A stretch of DNA of 62,961 nt from JAFGMR01 sp964632755 (GTDB taxonomy: Archaea > Halobacteriota > Methanosarcinia > Methanotrichales > Methanotrichaceae). Positions 43,966-52,592 of the stretch are shown piece after piece (the first letter of the stretch is position 1; each line of letters starts with the position of its first letter). Location: positions 1 through 62,961 of the forward strand of contig CAZWDT010000004.1 of assembly GCA_964632755.1 (NCBI GenBank), in the 5' to 3' direction. The position numbers and the translations under genes were made by a program. The notes below the pieces were generated by a model that searched no databases, was not told the origin of the DNA, and worked only from the letters and a program-made list of their open reading frames with translations.

Positions 43966-45207
43966 TCATATATGAGAGGTTTTGTAGCGAAGGATGGCTG
44001 CGATGCCACCGAAGGCCTGGAGCAGCTGAGCCCCCTCTTCGAAGTCGGTGGAGATGATCTTCAAAACGCTTCCGCTCTCCAGGGAGAGGGTGGAGAGGTT
44101 TGATACCAGATCGACCTCATGCACAATCGCCAGCTGACCGCCGCATTTGGGGCATGGGCCAAGGGGCGGGCTCGCGGGGGTGCGGGTGGCCACCTCCTCG
44201 TACGCGCAGTTCTGGCTAGCGCATCTGACGGTCGATCGTGTCTTTCGAAGCCCTTCGGATATCAGTAACGTATCGACTGCCCCGAGCGCCAGGTTATGGC
44301 GAACCTCCTTCTCGCCATAGGAGGCGAGTCCTTTATCGTTCACGAGCTCCTTCATGAACCGCCTCATAACCTGCTTCTCCTGGGTCAGCTCCAGGTCCTG
44401 CAGCCTATCCGAAGCCGCCTCCAAGAGCTCGTAGAGGCCAGCCTCGTCGGTGTAGGAGACGTCCAGGGCATCCAGTATCTTCCTCTGAAGCTCGTGGTGG
44501 AGGAAGGCCCCATCGACGAACTCCTCCTTTGTTGGGGAGGGTCCGCCGACAAGTATCCCCTCCAGGTCCTTCGCATCTACCGCCAAGAAGGCATTGTTTG
44601 CGCTCTCGCCGATTCGTTTGTAAAAGTCGTGGATGGCGATCAGGCGAAGCTGCTGGAATCGATGGCTTGACTGGCCGCCCTTCCTCTGCTTTCCCGGGAC
44701 CGAGGAGGTGAGGTGCTTGAAGGGCTCTATGCGCTTGCCGCGTAAGAGGCCGATCGTTGCCTCTCGTCGATCTAGGACGATCAGCCCGAAGGTCTTCTTA
44801 TCGGCCAGCATATCCTCAAGGGGCGTGAGCAAGAAAGATGAGTCGCAGTGGTATCGATAGGTGACAATGGGATCGGGCGGCTCTAAAGCGCTCGTATACA
44901 TATCGGTCTTGTTGCCGCCTACGTCCACCGCCCCTATGAATAGGACCACGCCGTTCTCCGGCGCCTTAGGTATGAGGCGCAGCCTCGCCATTGCCGACTC
45001 GAGGGCGCTCTGGACGTTCGTGCGCGTGACCTTGGACTTGATGTTCGCAGCCTGGCCGTGTTCCTCCCTCAGCTGGGAATTCACGTCCGAGATCTGCTTG
45101 TCGTGGGGAATGTAGAGCGAGATCAACTCGGTTCCCCGACCGGTCTTGGACCTCAGATCCTCTAGAAGCCTCTTGAACTCGTACTTTTCTTGTGCAGTGA
45201 ACTCCAT
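43966..45207 (-). CDS. prf1: Peptide chain release factor aRF1
   Basis: A 413-residue eukaryote-type release factor recognising all three stop codons. NIKS for codon reading is at about residue 58, and the GGQ hydrolysis motif appears in KQRKGGQSSHRFQQ at about 180. The C-terminal zinc-ribbon-like region has CASQNC then CPKCGG. The length matches archaeal aRF1. A box A at 45247-45258 is placed correctly for this ATG. Confidence 0.97.
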   Translation of the reverse strand: MEFTAQEKYEFKRLLEDLRSKTGRGTELISLYIPHDKQISDVNSQLREEHGQAANIKSKVTRTNVQSALESAMARLRLIPKAPENGVVLFIGAVDVGGNKTDMYTSALEPPDPIVTYRYHCDSSFLLTPLEDMLADKKTFGLIVLDRREATIGLLRGKRIEPFKHLTSSVPGKQRKGGQSSHRFQQLRLIAIHDFYKRIGESANNAFLAVDAKDLEGILVGGPSPTKEEFVDGAFLHHELQRKILDALDVSYTDEAGLYELLEAASDRLQDLELTQEKQVMRRFMKELVNDKGLASYGEKEVRHNLALGAVDTLLISEGLRKTRSTVRCASQNCAYEEVATRTPASPPLGPCPKCGGQLAIVHEVDLVSNLSTLSLESGSVLKIISTDFEEGAQLLQAFGGIAAILRYKTSHI

Positions 45208-45246
45208 CCCGGGATCTCCTATGGATCTTGGTCTCGGTCGCGGCCA

Positions 45247-45258
45247 AGATATAAAAGG
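45247..45258 (-). promoter_or_regulatory. Box A for prf1 operon
   Basis: CCTTTTATATCT on the minus strand, about 45 bases before the aRF1 ATG. Confidence 0.55.
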
Positions 45259-45321
45259 TTTCTTCAAAGCATAAACATTGGCCTTTCCATCCATGCCAAC
45301 GACGGACATCCATAACAACAA

Positions 45322-45645
45322 CGGGGGGCGAGGAGCAATACTTCGACTGGATCGATGCCCATTGCGCCAGGAAACGTTATGCAGCGATGAATATGTGAGC
45401 GAGATGACACTTCAATCCCAAAATCATGTAGGGCCTCAAGCCATCTCCAATATCGACATATCATTGAAGGGTGGCGAGACATAAATAGGGTATCCGCAGG
45501 CGGTGCGAAAGTGATCGGCGAAGCGAAAGTGATCGACGAAGGTGGAGACGAAACCCTAATCATCGATGTCCGACTAGAGGGGAGGTGGTAGCCGATGGCT
45601 TGGCCCAGGGCAGCAGGAGGCTGACATTGGAGCCCCTGCGAGGAG
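45322..45645. other. Intergenic region with a short tandem repeat
   Basis: About 324 bases without a gene. At about 45506-45541 the word GCGAAAGTGATCG(G/A)CGAA occurs twice in tandem. A TATA-like GACATAAATAGGG near 45478-45490 may serve the plus-strand gene at 45646. Confidence 0.45.
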
Positions 45646-46296
45646 ATGATGAAGGAATCGCAGAAAGGCGGATGTATATCAGATGCCTCTGTTGCTGGTG
45701 GAGAGATGGAAGAGATCCCAAGAGAGGACCTGGAAGAGATCGATCTCATTATAGCTGAGCTTAGATCCATCATAGCCGAGCTTGAGATCTCCCGAGGGCG
45801 TGGAGACCTACTCATCTGCACCGTGCCTTCCCCAGCCTATCGCCATGGGGCGGTCCATGTGATAGAGGACCGATTCCCCGTCCGTGTGCTTGAGGTCGAG
45901 GTCGAGGGCGAAGGCGAAGACGGGCTGACCTCAGCCCTTATGGATAAGGGCCTATCTTTGCAGGTCTTCATCTGGATCTTTCCAGCGCAGATGGGATCCG
46001 ACATCTTGGAGGCGCTAAACGACTTACATGGGCAATTCTTAGAGGCCGGTGCCCCCAGCGTCCTATTCCTCAGCCCATCTGCAATCGATGACGTGATCAG
46101 GGAGGCACCCGACCTCTGGCGCTCTCGCGGCGGATACCACGAGCTGAAGGGCCGGGAGGGAGGGCTTGCGGTCAAGGCGCTAGAGGCTATGGCCTCGCAG
46201 CTACGCTACAAGGACAAGGACGACCTCAACAGGTGGAAGGGGATATACGAGCACATCTTGAAGACCGTTCCGGACAATAAGGAGAAGGTCAAATGA
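45646..46296 (+). CDS. Orphan domain resembling the N-terminal part of STAND/TPR conflict proteins
   Basis: 216 residues. After a charged helix (EEIDLIIAELRSIIAELE), an alpha/beta domain follows with LLICTVPSPAYRHGAVHVIE, then VFIWIFPAQ, then VLFLSPSAIDDVIREAPDLW. The last segment, a strand followed by APDLWRSRGGYHEL, matches a signature seen next to ATPase domains of many bacterial TPR/STAND proteins (APDFWxWRxGVFEF type). No P-loop is left, so ATP binding is doubtful. It may be an adaptor or decayed conflict component. The ATG has GAGGAG before it. Confidence 0.55.
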   Translation: MMKESQKGGCISDASVAGGEMEEIPREDLEEIDLIIAELRSIIAELEISRGRGDLLICTVPSPAYRHGAVHVIEDRFPVRVLEVEVEGEGEDGLTSALMDKGLSLQVFIWIFPAQMGSDILEALNDLHGQFLEAGAPSVLFLSPSAIDDVIREAPDLWRSRGGYHELKGREGGLAVKALEAMASQLRYKDKDDLNRWKGIYEHILKTVPDNKEKVK

Positions 46297-46935
46297 TAGA
46301 TCGGTCGAAGGGCCGGATTCTTGACGAGGATGTCTTGGATCTCATCCCAGTATTGATCCCTATCGCGCATCGTCTTCAAGTACGCCCGGAGGATCTCTTC
46401 CTCCGCTGGCTTCTCGGCCACGTAGGGGAGCGTTGTGATGATTCCATGAAGGGAACGGGCCGTAATCGATGCCCCAGGAGCGCAGCAGGCCGTCGTAGAC
46501 GATCCGGCCTTTGAAGGGCAGGAGCACTGCCTCGACGAGCCTTGGCAAGGTTGGGCCGATGACCTCGGGGGTGGGCAGGGCTGGAGCCAAGACGCCGTAG
46601 GCCAGAGGATCATCTCCACCATGCAGGAAGATGGAATGCTTCTTTAGGTGGCGTACGATATAGAACCTGTCTTTCAAGAAGTACTTACGCCAGGCGGCGA
46701 TGGTCTCCACATCCCCCGGGCTCATCTGGGAGGAGTTCTTATCGAGGTAAGCATCGATCAGCTCCGGATGAGCGAGGAGGTGGTCCCTTAGCTGGAGCTT
46801 CAGATCCGCATCGAGCAAGAGAAGCCTCCTGGGAGACTTCAAGTTATCAACCAAATTCAGATCCTCATTTGCCCGAAAGAGCAGACGGGATAAGAGACGA
46901 AGGAACTGGTCCGATTCCAATCTGTTCAGGTTCAT
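46206..46935 (-). pseudogene. Frameshifted gene of unknown family
   Basis: Starting with the ATG at 46935, a good ORF (MNLNRLESDQFLRLLSRLLF ... LPFKGRIVYDGLLRSWGIDY) runs to about 46455. There the reading jumps frame: after GPF, the other frame continues as LHGIITTLPYVAEKPAEEEI, then YLKTMRDRDQYWDEIQDIL. Deleting one C of the CCC run near 46455 would restore a single gene of about 240 codons. Past about 46290 the second frame overlaps the end of the plus-strand gene and is probably not coding. This is a genuine frameshift, a sequencing error or programmed shifting. Confidence 0.6.
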
Positions 46936-47298
46936 AGCAAGGACTTGGAATGGTGATAATTATAGATGAAGACGCTGGCTGGAGGGCGGCTTATATCAGG
47001 GGACCCTCCTTGCCCTTTGGGCGTGGGTGGGGGAAGGGCCTTCTGGTCGGCATATGACACAGTACTATGAGCATAGAAATAGAAGCATAGAAGCCCGAAA
47101 TATATCCTGGCGAACCGATCTGCAACCTTCTTCGAAAGCATCATATCCCACAATGCGATCCCCTTGCGGATCACGCCTTTGCCAAGAGGCTTGATGGCGG
47201 CAATGAGGCATCGGTACGGGCGCGCCCCCCCCGGGAGGGCATATTGGAGGCCCCGGCTTTTGCCAAGCCTCCTCGTCCCTTGGGAAGAAGCCCTTCCC
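46936..47298. other. Intergenic region between broken gene and mtd
   Basis: About 363 bases with GC-rich repeats (GGGCGTGGGTGGGG and its partner) and no supported gene. A minus-strand open frame of 80 codons here has no ribosome site and an irregular composition. Confidence 0.4.
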
Positions 47299-48126
47299 TT
47301 AGACCCGTTCGGGCTTCTCTAGGAGGTGTCTCTTCTGCAGAATCGCCCCTCCGCGAGAGTGGGGCTTCCTGGAAACGGCGTCTCCGGCCTTCTCAAGCTC
47401 GCGAGCCTCGTCGACCAGGCGGGCTGCTGCGCGCATCACCTCATGGCCTGTTGCTGCGACAAGGGCGATCTTCTCGACCTCTTTTAGCTTGAAACAAGCC
47501 TGGGAGTTTATGCAGGCAACCGTCTGCGCGATCTGAAGCGCCCCCATAGCCTTGGCCCGGGCGTAAGGATTTCTGAACTCCATCCTCTCGGTGCAGCTCT
47601 CTGGGGTTGCCAGTATGTGGGGCAGGGCTGGGGAGCCTGCCGCAATGGAAGCCGCAGCCTTGTCTATCTCCTCCTGGACCAGCCTGACCGCTCCGCCTGC
47701 GGCGAGCACCTTGAGCGCATCGGCGTTGAAGAGGGCCATCTCGGCCGGGTCGAGAAACTCCCTCTTGGCCCCTATCAATGGGTCCATGGGAAGAATGATA
47801 CATCCAAATCCCTCGCTTGCCAGTGCATCGCGAGCCTCCTTCTTCACAGGGCCGTCGGAGATCACGATCACTGCAAAGCCCTTGAGCAGCTCCCTTGCTT
47901 TGGTGGGCCCGGGGGTAGCCCCGTTTGGACTGCATATAACGATGAGCTCTGGGCCCCAGGTTTTCATCTCCTCGGCCGCCGCTTCTGCTTCCTTGACGGT
48001 CATCTTTGGGCCGAATGTGAGGACCTTCATCTCCAGGTCGGTCCTCTCGGCGATCTCGTCAAGGGCCAGGTCCGCCACCAGGGATGTGGCGATGTTGCCC
48101 AGCTTGATGAATCCGATCTTGAACAT
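47299..48126 (-). CDS. mtd: F420-dependent methylene-H4MPT dehydrogenase
   Basis: A 275-residue enzyme oxidising or reducing the methylene/methenyl group on tetrahydromethanopterin with coenzyme F420, in the cytoplasm. Family features: FIKLGNIATS at the N-terminus, TFGPKMTVKEAE, SPNGATPGPTKARELL, VISDGPVKKEA and the conserved NPYARAKAMGAL. It matches the whole length of Mtd. A minus-strand TTTTAATAACC element is about 25 bases before the ATG. Diverges from hisC. Confidence 0.97.
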   Translation of the reverse strand: MFKIGFIKLGNIATSLVADLALDEIAERTDLEMKVLTFGPKMTVKEAEAAAEEMKTWGPELIVICSPNGATPGPTKARELLKGFAVIVISDGPVKKEARDALASEGFGCIILPMDPLIGAKREFLDPAEMALFNADALKVLAAGGAVRLVQEEIDKAAASIAAGSPALPHILATPESCTERMEFRNPYARAKAMGALQIAQTVACINSQACFKLKEVEKIALVAATGHEVMRAAARLVDEARELEKAGDAVSRKPHSRGGAILQKRHLLEKPERV

Positions 48127-48276
48127 GCCTTAGGGCAGATGCCGATAAGGTTATTAAAACTTACTGTAGGAAAGGATCTTCCGGCAAGGAATGTGATCCC
48201 CATCTGCGACCTTGCCGACGGCCGGAGAGCCAGATATTTACATGAGTTGGCCTGAGACCAACAGGTGATCCGTTTG

Positions 48277-49338
48277 ATGGACTATGCTCATAACCTTCGG
48301 CCGGCCCTGATTGACGTATCCCCCGACGACGCAGGTTTTGATCCCAGGGATGTGGCAGAGGCATCTGGCATCCCCCTGGAGAATGTGATACAGCTCGGTC
48401 GAAACGAGAATCCATTCGGCCCCTCACCTCGCGCCCTGGAAGCAGTCCTAGATGCCGGAGCCAACCGCTACCCGGACAGAAGCCAATTCGTCCGGGCGAT
48501 CTCGAGCTACACCGGCTTTCCAGAGGAGAACGTGATCGCAGGAGCGGGGCTCGACGAGCTGATCGCCTCCCTCTGTCGTCTCTTCCTCGACCCGAAAGAT
48601 CGAGCCCTCGTCTTCATCCCCACATACCCATACTACGAGCTGCAGATAAGGCTCTGCGGCGCTTTGCCCATCCATCGGCCTCTATTTCCCGCCCCAGCCA
48701 TCCCGGAGGGTATGAGCGGAGATCACAAGCTCGCATTCCTCTGCTCTCCAAACAATCCAACTGGCGACCTCTTGGGGGAGGAGGCCTTGCGGGCGGTCCT
48801 GGAGTCGACCGAGGGCGTCGTCTTCCTCGACGAGGCCTACGCCGAGTTCGCCGGCATGAGCCTGATCGACCTCGTTTTAGAGCACGAGAACCTCGTCGTC
48901 GGCCGCACGCTCTCGAAGGCCTTTGGCCTTGCAGGCCTTCGCCTCGGATATGCCATCGCTCCGGACTGGATCGCGGATCAATATCGAAGGTGTTCGCCAG
49001 CGTTTGGCATCAGCTCTTGGTCGCTTGCAGCAGGGGTCGCTTCCCTGGGCGATCTCGATCATATGCATCGCTCTGTGGCAAGGCTCGTCTCCGAGCGGGA
49101 GAGGATGAAGGGCGCCATCCCGGAGGCTTGTCCCTCTCAGGGGAACTTCCTCTACCTGGAGACGGAGGAGCGCTCCGCGATTGTGGCGGAAGGGCTTCTC
49201 AGGAAGGGAATCGCTGTGAGGGACTGCGCTACAATTCCCGGATGCGGGGACCATCACATCAGGGTCACAGTGGGAAGGCCTGAAGAGAACGATGCGTTCC
49301 TTGGGGCCTACTTGGGAGGTATTGGTAGATATCTATGA
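48277..49338 (+). CDS. hisC: Histidinol-phosphate aminotransferase
   Basis: A 353-residue PLP-dependent class I/II aminotransferase. LGRNENPFGPSP is at the N-terminus and SPNNPTGDLL is the conserved substrate motif. DEAYAEF follows, and the PLP lysine is in RTLSKAFGLAGLRLGY at about residue 213. It serves histidine synthesis. The AGGTGAT stretch eight bases before the ATG supports this start over an upstream GTG. Its end overlaps the papain-like gene by six bases. Confidence 0.92.
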   Translation: MDYAHNLRPALIDVSPDDAGFDPRDVAEASGIPLENVIQLGRNENPFGPSPRALEAVLDAGANRYPDRSQFVRAISSYTGFPEENVIAGAGLDELIASLCRLFLDPKDRALVFIPTYPYYELQIRLCGALPIHRPLFPAPAIPEGMSGDHKLAFLCSPNNPTGDLLGEEALRAVLESTEGVVFLDEAYAEFAGMSLIDLVLEHENLVVGRTLSKAFGLAGLRLGYAIAPDWIADQYRRCSPAFGISSWSLAAGVASLGDLDHMHRSVARLVSERERMKGAIPEACPSQGNFLYLETEERSAIVAEGLLRKGIAVRDCATIPGCGDHHIRVTVGRPEENDAFLGAYLGGIGRYL

Positions 49339-50646
49339 TACAAAATTATATTCCACAGACATCAATCTTTTCACATACACAGATGTGCCATCATATATCA
49401 GATCTCCAATGAGCTTGCGTTCATGGTAGAACCTGATAATCCATAAGAATTTTGGCAGCGATGTGAATAGCTTGTCTATTTTATTTTTCATAGAACTCGA
49501 TAGTAGATGCTCTTTATAATCAACAACTGAAGTTAGGAATAGCTTTATCTCTGAATCGGGCAAACGCGAATTCAGTTTCTCTTTTATTTTAAGGAATTCA
49601 ATATACATTCGGAAAAACGTTAGCCTGATCTTTGGATAGATTGGAATTAAGAACTTTTGCAATTCAACCTCATATCCTTGATCATGCCACTCATTAATCC
49701 ACTGCATAAAATCATCTTTAGGCAATATCCGGCTATATGGGCCGATGCCGTCGTCATGTGCGTATAATTCCACAATATTGCCTGATTTATCTTCTTTATA
49801 GCCACTAAGTACGACTGCATGCAACCCATTATAGCCATTCTTTTTTAATAAAAGTGATGCAATAATTGGCAAGCCTGCTCTCATATAAGCGTTGACAGCG
49901 GTTTGGATAAGTTCCTCATCGATCACATCTAAAAATTCAACATCAAGATCTAATAACTTAATATAATTGACCATTTGCTCCATGGTCAGGCCATCTGATG
50001 GGAATTTTCTAAATTGAGCAGGAAATGATGTTGATAGCTCCGTGATTTCGGCTGGAGAATGCCCTAAAACTCCAAAAATCGTCCTCAGGGGATGAATAGC
50101 AGCCCACAATGCAATTGTCGCACATGCACTGACCCCTTGGTCTTGTGCTTGAAATGGGAGCGATCGTATCTTCAGCTTAACTCCAAAAAGAGATGAATTA
50201 TATTCCTCCATAATATAATATCTGTTATGACCTATCTCAGACCTGATTGGATATGGTTTCAGCAAAGTACGACCGATAAATGGCTGTCCATGATCGTCTT
50301 TTATGGGCTTTACAACAACAAAGCCCAAATACGATTCCTGCAATAATGAAACATCATTATTTATTAAATAAAACTTAAAATCCTCGCTGGAGAAAATCAT
50401 TGAGAAAAAATGAATCCTCTTTGCCAGCTTGCCGTACTCCTCAAAAGAACGACAATAAAATTTTTGATAATCAATTGTATAATCTTTATCTATATATTTA
50501 TCTTCTAAAACACACGTCTTTGCGCCAAGAGCAGCGACATATCTCTGAATATACTTCCCCTGATCGCTATCTCCAAGGGTTCTGCTGACATTATGGGACG
50601 ATGCAGGAAATACAACATCCCATGAGTCTTTATTCTGCCGCCCCAT
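49333..50646 (-). CDS. Papain-like peptidase protein, AT-rich
   Basis: 437 residues. The middle contains a papain-type pattern: Gln-Asp and catalytic Cys in FQAQDQGVSACATIALW (about residues 165-181), His in GLHAVVLSGY (about 274) and Asp in AHDDGIGPY (about 292). The N-terminal ~150 residues, including KFYCRSFEEYGKLAKRIHFF, and the C-terminal ~130 residues have no recognised family. GC content is clearly lower than the neighbours and Lys, Asn and Ile are frequent, suggesting horizontal transfer. A tiny ORF lies eight bases upstream. Confidence 0.7.
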   Translation of the reverse strand: MGRQNKDSWDVVFPASSHNVSRTLGDSDQGKYIQRYVAALGAKTCVLEDKYIDKDYTIDYQKFYCRSFEEYGKLAKRIHFFSMIFSSEDFKFYLINNDVSLLQESYLGFVVVKPIKDDHGQPFIGRTLLKPYPIRSEIGHNRYYIMEEYNSSLFGVKLKIRSLPFQAQDQGVSACATIALWAAIHPLRTIFGVLGHSPAEITELSTSFPAQFRKFPSDGLTMEQMVNYIKLLDLDVEFLDVIDEELIQTAVNAYMRAGLPIIASLLLKKNGYNGLHAVVLSGYKEDKSGNIVELYAHDDGIGPYSRILPKDDFMQWINEWHDQGYEVELQKFLIPIYPKIRLTFFRMYIEFLKIKEKLNSRLPDSEIKLFLTSVVDYKEHLLSSSMKNKIDKLFTSLPKFLWIIRFYHERKLIGDLIYDGTSVYVKRLMSVEYNFVS

Positions 50647-50653
50647 ACCAATC

Positions 50654-50782
50654 TCAAATTGAGAATGCTTTTCTAAGGTCGTTCTCTGTCATTACACCGT
50701 ATTTCAGTTGGAACTCATCGGCCAACTTTTTTGTAGAGAGATCATTTCGGACTTCCTCAGCGACTTTCTCAAATATGCTCAT
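50654..50782 (-). CDS. Small ORF paired with papain-like gene
   Basis: A 42-residue product (starting MSIFEKVAEEVRNDLSTK) with AAGGAGGATCTA directly before the ATG, an excellent ribosome site. A further in-frame ATG six codons upstream is possible. The protein is helical and charged and ends at a TGA eight bases before the papain-like gene. The spacing and shared base composition suggest a two-gene module. Function unknown; toxin-antitoxin-like or inhibitor-peptidase logic is conceivable. Confidence 0.55.
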   Translation of the reverse strand: MSIFEKVAEEVRNDLSTKKLADEFQLKYGVMTENDLRKAFSI

Positions 50783-50918
50783 TAGATCCTCCTTCGCCAT
50801 TCAGTCGTACCTCCTCTGCAAAGCTAACATGATCCTATACAATTTCCATTGCCCACCTATTTATACGTTTTTATATAAAAAATATAAATTAATAACATTT
50901 GGGTGATATATTATATTA

Positions 50919-51314
50919 TTAATCGATCGTAATAAACCCATCATCTGCGTCCACCTCCACCTCCACGCCATCCTTTATATCGAGGATCTCCTCTGAGACG
51001 CAATCGACAAGGGGAATATCGCTTATTATCGCCCCCACCGCCACTATCGGCTCGGTCTTGATGTTGATCATGGCAGCGGGGGCAGCGCCCCTCCTCTTGA
51101 GCTGGTAGATCACATAAGACCCCACGGTCGAGCCCTTTCCACCGGGAAAGATCAAGACTGCGCCTGCAAGCGACCGCCCGAAGAGCGGATGATTGGGATC
51201 CACAACCTTCCCGCTCTCCGGGTCCACGCATCCGAGAAAGGATATAGGCTCGCGGCTCACCAGTGCCGGACCCTTGGCCCTGCCGCCAGATACCCTACGA
51301 CAGGCGATCTTCAC
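50919..51314 (-). CDS. Phosphomevalonate dehydratase small subunit (aconitase X small)
   Basis: 131 residues, GTG start with GGAGG upstream. DUF126/aconitase X small subunit features: SFLGCVDPESGKVVD, HPLFGRSLAGAVLIFPGGKGSTVGS and AAPAAMIN. With the large subunit directly upstream it forms phosphomevalonate dehydratase, which makes trans-anhydromevalonate 5-phosphate in the modified archaeal mevalonate route to isoprenoids. Confidence 0.93.
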   Translation of the reverse strand: MKIACRRVSGGRAKGPALVSREPISFLGCVDPESGKVVDPNHPLFGRSLAGAVLIFPGGKGSTVGSYVIYQLKRRGAAPAAMINIKTEPIVAVGAIISDIPLVDCVSEEILDIKDGVEVEVDADDGFITID

Positions 51315-51316
51315 CC

Positions 51317-52495
51317 TTAATTCCTCCCTGTGGCCACGCGGATGCACTCCTCGGTCGAGCCGAACGCGGCCTTTACGCCGCACAGGCCGGGAATATAGTT
51401 CAATGCCTTTCCCGAGTTTACCATGATCTTCCTATAGCGTTCGCTAGCTGGCGACACCACCATGCACGTATCGCATATGACCTTCGCCCCCGAGCGCTCG
51501 ATTCTGTCCACGAGATCTGGGCAGTCCTGAGCGATCCTCCGGGCAGTGCAGATCCAGAGCTCGCGTTCTACGCTTTGACCGTCGAGGAGGCGGGCGAGGC
51601 CTTCGAGCTCATGGCGGGAGCAATGGGGACAGCCGAGCGCCACCAGATCTGAGTCGTCTCCGGGGTTTGCGGCGTATAGCTCGTCGATCTCCCTTCGATC
51701 GACTGCCATCCACTCCTTGGCATCCTTCGCAAGGGTTTCGGCGAAAGGCTCTGGTCCTGAGCCCTCTACGTAGAACAGGGCCACAGATCCGCTCGCAGCC
51801 ATTGCCGCTCCAAGGGCCTTGAGTTCTTCCTGGGTGGGCCGGCCGGCCAGGTGAAATTGGGGCACTCCGCCTCCGACGACCTTTCCGACGATATGGCCAA
51901 GCGCCCCGTAGTCGGAGCCTGCAAGATCGCATTCGACATTGACGCCGAGGGTCGGAGCCCTGTTCTCGTCGAGGTGGTAGCCGTAATAGGGCGTCTTTCC
52001 GATGAGAGCCGCAGCGAGGGCTGAAGGGCCGCCCTCCCGGTTCGTCCTCGCCCCTATAACCGAGTTAGCATAGGCGACCGCCGACGACTCGCTCCAGGCG
52101 AGATGATCACCCCGCCTTGCCATATCGGGATGGATGTTGTAAGGCGTGCAGGTGCAGTCGGTCGATATGCCAAGCTTCCTGTAAGCCTCAACAACCGCGA
52201 GCTGCCGGGAGGCGAACTCCTCCGAGATCCCCATCTCCTTCCAGCGGAGGAGGTCCATCCCAGCGGGATTCAGGACGCTCTTGACTGCCACCTTGCCCTC
52301 CATCTCGGAGATCCACTCGAGGCCGGCCTCACCGATGTTCTTGAAGGATACTCCCGCGATCTGGACGCTTCTTATGGGAATCAGCCTCTCGGCCCCGAAG
52401 ATATCGCCAAGGGCAACCAGAATCTCCATCGCCCGCCTGAGGCTCTCCCCCTCATCGCCTTGATATATCCTCTCCTCTTCTCGCGAAAGATGCAT
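51317..52495 (-). CDS. Phosphomevalonate dehydratase large subunit (aconitase X large)
   Basis: About 392 residues of the aconitase X catalytic family. It has TCTCTPYNI (cluster Cys region) at about residue 115, AWSESSAVAYANSVIGARTNREGGP, CPHCSRHELEGLA, and a late CDTCMVVSP. It binds a 4Fe-4S cluster and dehydrates phosphomevalonate. The ATG of MHLSREEE is chosen as the family N-terminus; a GTG 11 codons upstream follows GGAG. It lies in an apparent operon after mtrA-mtrH. Confidence 0.92.
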   Translation of the reverse strand: MHLSREEERIYQGDEGESLRRAMEILVALGDIFGAERLIPIRSVQIAGVSFKNIGEAGLEWISEMEGKVAVKSVLNPAGMDLLRWKEMGISEEFASRQLAVVEAYRKLGISTDCTCTPYNIHPDMARRGDHLAWSESSAVAYANSVIGARTNREGGPSALAAALIGKTPYYGYHLDENRAPTLGVNVECDLAGSDYGALGHIVGKVVGGGVPQFHLAGRPTQEELKALGAAMAASGSVALFYVEGSGPEPFAETLAKDAKEWMAVDRREIDELYAANPGDDSDLVALGCPHCSRHELEGLARLLDGQSVERELWICTARRIAQDCPDLVDRIERSGAKVICDTCMVVSPASERYRKIMVNSGKALNYIPGLCGVKAAFGSTEECIRVATGRN

Positions 52496-52592
52496 GAGGA
52501 GAGATGGACTGCCGTGGTTATATCTCACCTCCGGCCGGGTTATGGCAGCTTCGCTGGATCATGGCCGTTTCCGTCCCATATCGGCGTTCAGC

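Noticed and set aside
46932..47174. 80-codon minus-strand open frame
   Set aside because: No ribosome site, irregular composition and a poor N-terminus; overlaps the start of the better-supported broken gene.
51317..52495. Possible aconitase or isopropylmalate dehydratase
   Set aside because: The sequence follows the aconitase X family together with the DUF126 small subunit, not the LeuC/LeuD pattern.
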